Shown here: one piece after another, positions 61,151 through 64,000 of the stretch | Layout of the letters: each line of letters begins with the position of its first letter | How positions within the stretch are numbered: position 1 is the stretch's first letter | Source of the DNA: Clostridium sp. KNHs214 | GTDB taxonomy: Bacteria > Bacillota > Clostridia > Clostridiales > Clostridiaceae | DNA length: 64,000 nt | Assembly (NCBI RefSeq): GCF_000744935.1 | Contig: NZ_JQMW01000004.1 | Location: 296,869-360,868 of the forward strand | Reading direction: 5' to 3' | Notes under the pieces: model-generated | Database searches by the model: none | Told to the model about the DNA's origin: nothing | The model's input: the letters and a program-made list of their open reading frames with translations, nothing else | Program-made: the position numbers and the translations under genes

Positions 61151-62017
61151 TTACTTTGATAAAATAATAACACCTATTATTACAAATAAACTTCCTAAAG
61201 CAGTATTAAATGTAAAGCTTTCTTTTAATATAAGTACTCCCAGTATTAAACTAACTATAGGCTCTAATGTGCTTAATATGGCTGCCTTAGATGGCCCTAC
61301 TATTTTCACCCCATTTATAAAGGTTATGAGAGCTATTACTGTGGATATAAGCGAAAGAGCCACTATGTACATAAAGCTAATAAAATTTATACTAAGGTTC
61401 ATATCACCATTAAATACTCCGATTAAAAAAATAAACAAGCCAGCAATAAAAGAAATATACTCTGTCATTACATAATTATTTATATCTTTAACATACTTAT
61501 GTGATACTCCCATCACATATATAGAGAAAAATATAGCTGATAAAAATGCTAAAAGTATTCCCTTTGCATTTAAATCCACAGACTTGTTAAACACCAAAAA
61601 ATACAATCCTACAAAACACATGACCAAGGATATTACTTTTTTTCTATCCATCTTATTTTTATATAAAATAGAATCCAGTACTGTCACTATAGCAGGATAA
61701 GTATACAATATCATGGTAGCTAGTCCAACAGATATATATTTATAAGATGTAAATAATGTTACTGCTGTAAGCGCATATCCCAGTATAGATACAATGCTTA
61801 TAATTAAAAATCCCTTTAAACTAACCTTTAGATTTACCCTATTTAAAATAGTATAAATAGCTAAAATAATGCCAGCAAACAAAAATCTATAAAAAAGAAG
61901 ACTATAAGTACTTACCCCTTGAGCATAAACAAATTTTGTAATTATAGGCATTACTCCAAAAGCCGAGGATGATATTACAAGATAAAAAATCCCCTTAAAT
62001 TTTTCATTTTTAAACAT
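61151..62017 (-). CDS. EamA-family (drug/metabolite) transporter
   Basis: 288 residues from ATG 62017 behind GGGTGGAATT; a longer start is less likely. Ten hydrophobic helices in two EamA repeats: GIFYLVISSSAFGVMPIITK, LLFYRFLFAGIILAIYTIL, GLATMILYTYPAIVTVLDS; the second repeat ends SKAAILSTLEPIVSLILGV and SLFVIIGVIIL. Such proteins export or import small metabolites or amino acids; the substrate is unknown. Upstream of hutH in the same direction, but separated by 121 bp. Confidence 0.88.
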   Translation of the reverse strand: MFKNEKFKGIFYLVISSSAFGVMPIITKFVYAQGVSTYSLLFYRFLFAGIILAIYTILNRVNLKVSLKGFLIISIVSILGYALTAVTLFTSYKYISVGLATMILYTYPAIVTVLDSILYKNKMDRKKVISLVMCFVGLYFLVFNKSVDLNAKGILLAFLSAIFFSIYVMGVSHKYVKDINNYVMTEYISFIAGLFIFLIGVFNGDMNLSINFISFMYIVALSLISTVIALITFINGVKIVGPSKAAILSTLEPIVSLILGVLILKESFTFNTALGSLFVIIGVIILSK

Positions 62018-62185
62018 AATTCCACCCATTCCCTAAAATTATTCTTTTCCTCCACAATTGTATCATGTTTTGGGGATCATGTCTTAGAAATGTACATAAT
62101 TTTCAGTTTTTTCTTATACATAAAAATAAACTCTCAAGAAACACTACAATTAGTAAGTTTCATTGACAGTTTATCTTTTTGTAAA

Positions 62186-63628
62186 TTAATTTTTAATCCT
62201 TCTAAATTTAGCATTAACTAAAATAGACTTGGCATATTTTAAAATATCTCGTATATACTTTCTATTTACAAATAATATTAATATAACAACTGCAATATTT
62301 ATAATTATATTATTTAATCTAATACTTGCAGTAGCTAATATTACCATCATAATTGAATTAATAGCATAAAACCTTAAATCAAACTTAAACCATAGTCTTC
62401 TAGAAATTAATGTTCTCATCCAAAAAAACACCAAATATGCTATTCCTGTTGATATAGAAGCTCCCATAGCTCCAAATTTAGGCACTAGTAAAAAATTACC
62501 AATATAATTTGTAACTGCTGACACCAAAGATATTATAATATTATATGAAGTTTTTCTAGAAAAAGAGATACCTAAAGTGGTAGTCTCAGACACAGTATAC
62601 ATTATAGGCAAAAATAATAAAAATGGAACTATTACATTTGCATCAGCATATTTAGGAGAAAGTATTTTTATAATTATGTCTTTAAATAATACTATAAAGG
62701 AAAATAATACAACCATTATACTCATAACCATATCACTTACCTTCATATATTTTTCATTAGGCACATTATCTTTATACCATCTAAATGCAGTAGGTGTCCA
62801 AAATGTACAAAATGCTTGTTGTATTATTCCAAGAACCATAACAATCTTAAAAGCTGCGGAATACAATCCTATTTCATTAAATGTACCCCATTGTCTTAAT
62901 GCTATTCTATCCATAGAACTAAAAAACCAACTTATTATAGTAGCTGGAACTAGTGGTAAACCAAATTTGAATAATTTATTTATAAGTTTTTTATTGATAT
63001 TAAATCTTGTTTTCCAAACCTTTCTTAAAAAATAAGTTTCAAGTACACACAAAACTACTAAACTTATAAAATTTGAATTTATAATTCCCTTAAAACTTTT
63101 ATCAATAAATAATAAATATGGAATCATTATAAAAAGTACTAAAAGTTTACTTAATATATTAAATAAAGAATATATCTTGGCTTTTTCTTCCATTCTTAAA
63201 GTTAAAAGATTAAATCTATCTATTACAGCAAAAGGAAGGGAAAATGCAAGAATATTTATTGTATACTTTTCTACTGAATCAAACATCAAAATAGATATGG
63301 GTTTATAGAAAACTATGTATATGATTCCAAGTATAAAAGAAAAAATTAATGGAACTATTAAAGAATTCCAAAACAAATTACTCTTATTCTCCTGCTCATT
63401 ATATTCTCTTACAAATGATTGGTCTAATCCTAAAAATATAAAAAGAGAACTTATAGTATACCCCATAGTATACATTGCAGATTTACCAAAATCATCCGGT
63501 GACACCAAATAACTAGTAATCGGTACTATTAAAAAACTTAATATAGCAGAAACTATAGGACCAACAGAAAACCCCGCAAATTTTTTTAGAAAATTATTAA
63601 TTCCTTCTTTTTCACTACCTGCCTCCAT
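62186..63628 (-). CDS. Polysaccharide flippase (Wzx/MATE-like, MOP superfamily)
   Basis: 480 residues, ATG behind TTGGAGGAACCTT. About 12-14 transmembrane segments; N-terminal FAGFSVGPIVSAILSFLIVP and ITSYLVSPDDFGKSAMYTMG, later FGLPLVPATIISWFFSSMDR and AFKIVMVLGIIQQAFC are typical of O-antigen/teichoic-like flippases that move lipid-linked sugar units. No glycosyltransferase or polymerase gene adjoins it, so it is an isolated copy; it could serve a surface or spore glycan. Confidence 0.86.
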   Translation of the reverse strand: MEAGSEKEGINNFLKKFAGFSVGPIVSAILSFLIVPITSYLVSPDDFGKSAMYTMGYTISSLFIFLGLDQSFVREYNEQENKSNLFWNSLIVPLIFSFILGIIYIVFYKPISILMFDSVEKYTINILAFSLPFAVIDRFNLLTLRMEEKAKIYSLFNILSKLLVLFIMIPYLLFIDKSFKGIINSNFISLVVLCVLETYFLRKVWKTRFNINKKLINKLFKFGLPLVPATIISWFFSSMDRIALRQWGTFNEIGLYSAAFKIVMVLGIIQQAFCTFWTPTAFRWYKDNVPNEKYMKVSDMVMSIMVVLFSFIVLFKDIIIKILSPKYADANVIVPFLLFLPIMYTVSETTTLGISFSRKTSYNIIISLVSAVTNYIGNFLLVPKFGAMGASISTGIAYLVFFWMRTLISRRLWFKFDLRFYAINSIMMVILATASIRLNNIIINIAVVILILFVNRKYIRDILKYAKSILVNAKFRRIKN

Positions 63629-63790
63629 AAGGTTCCTCCAAATCTAAATTATAATTATAAAATGCTTATCCATTGATTATACCATACAAATTATATATCT
63701 ATTTAGTCCTAAAGTCCAATATTTATATGTTTTTTACAATCTATTAACTATATAAATCTTTACAAATAATTTTTAAATATTAAATAGAAA

Positions 63791-63828
63791 AACACAACAT
63801 ACACTTTAAAATAAAGTGTTGTCGTGTT
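63791..63828 (-). terminator. Intrinsic terminator of the nitroreductase gene
   Basis: AACAC-ACA-ACACTTTA / TAAAGTGT-GT-GTGTT imperfect stem with a tiny loop; the minus strand then reads GTGTTTTTCTA. It lies 16 bp past the nitroreductase stop. The remaining gap to the flippase start at 63628 shows nothing more. Confidence 0.75.
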
Positions 63829-63843
63829 CATTTTTAAAATCTA

Positions 63844-64000
63844 CTATTTATTTTCTGTATATGGTTGCTGCCATGAATTAGTAAATACATATTCTCTTAC
63901 ATCTTTCTTTTGATAATGCTTTTTATCTTGTTGTATTTCACCAACAGGAGTCATAGCAACTACTCTATAATTACTTGGCACATTTAAAATACTTTTTACG
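63844..64000 (-). CDS. Nitroreductase-family protein, C-terminal part (cut by window edge)
   Basis: The minus strand is open from the edge (codon at 63997-63999) to TAG at 63844-63846. About 51 residues: VKSILNVPSNYRVVAMTPVG, then EIQQDKKHYQKKDVREYV and NSWQQPYTENK. The pattern ILNVPxxYxVVAxxPxG plus a C-terminal Lys/Arg-rich tail is the usual end of FMN nitroreductases. FMN-binding residues lie outside the window. Confidence 0.6.
   Translation of the reverse strand, partial: VKSILNVPSNYRVVAMTPVGEIQQDKKHYQKKDVREYVFTNSWQQPYTENK

Overview
The window is about 64 kb of very AT-rich DNA from a spore-forming, anaerobic, amino-acid-fermenting Firmicute. It most probably comes from Clostridium sensu stricto, in the botulinum/sporogenes/tetani neighbourhood. 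This rests on gene content (SpoIIA-SigF and SpoVAC-D-E sporulation operons, flavodiiron protein, histidine-degradation genes, arginase, HgdC/HgdB-like dehydratase genes), strong AGGAGG ribosome sites and AT-biased codons. The species call is inference. Most loci look chromosomal and vertically inherited; no phage, transposase, CRISPR array or resistance island is visible.

Layout. 1-0.7 kb: start of a glutaminase gene (cut by the edge), a tRNA-Leu(CAA) and its terminator. 0.7-9.7 kb: one long minus-strand [NiFe]-hydrogenase operon in transcription order: cytochrome-b5-like protein, small subunit, large subunit, maturation protease, a HypA-like protein without its zinc domain, hypF, hypC, hypD, hypE. 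hypB is missing. An AraC regulator lies just upstream. 11.4-14 kb: aspartate-semialdehyde dehydrogenase, a truncated polysaccharide deacetylase and RNase Z. 14-17 kb: an HgdC-type ATPase with two HgdB/DUF2229-type partners. 17.1-25 kb: a lipoprotein, then an unusual set: a 1616-residue multidomain protein (HD phosphohydrolase, alpha-helical middle, NadD-like nucleotidyltransferase, acetyltransferase-like and PRPP-loop-like segments), a lactate/malate-dehydrogenase-like protein and an Fe-S flavoprotein-like protein. This set is the best candidate for an undescribed system.

25-41.8 kb: PHP phosphoesterase, M18 aminopeptidase, HPr kinase, a 58-residue DUF896 protein, a nucleoside phosphorylase, a 6S RNA gene, arginase, flavodiiron protein, a four-gene operon (nucleotidyltransferase, MocR regulator, HEAT protein, YigZ), two small unknown proteins, an MTA/SAH deaminase and an HflX GTPase with an N-terminal JAMM-type domain. 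41.8-43.7 kb: gene-free and packed with long inverted repeats in a nested, nearly symmetric layout. 43.8-54.8 kb: hpt, yunB, a class A penicillin-binding protein, spoVACDE, spoIIAA-spoIIAB-sigF behind a sigma-H-type promoter, an orphan adenine methyltransferase and pdaA. 54.9-61 kb: a heptamer tandem repeat and the hut cluster (hutH, ftcD, hutI, fchA, a membrane protein) without hutU. 61-64 kb: an EamA transporter, a polysaccharide flippase and the 3' end of a nitroreductase gene.

Two families of dispersed palindromic intergenic elements run through the window. Family 1 (ends ATGATTA..CCCAC) has five full copies and one partial copy; two long copies carry a second palindrome in their middle. 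Family 2 (ends GGCACATT / AATGTGCC and AGGTACATG / CATGTACCT) has five copies. Two of these supply the stop codon of the neighbouring gene.

Linked functions: the phosphorylase (6-oxopurine-type active site by motif), the MTA/SAH deaminase and hpt could form a methylthioadenosine-to-hypoxanthine-to-IMP salvage route. Histidine degradation, arginase and glutaminase fit growth on amino acids. Start codons were chosen by ribosome site and family N-terminus, so several genes are shorter than the longest open frame.
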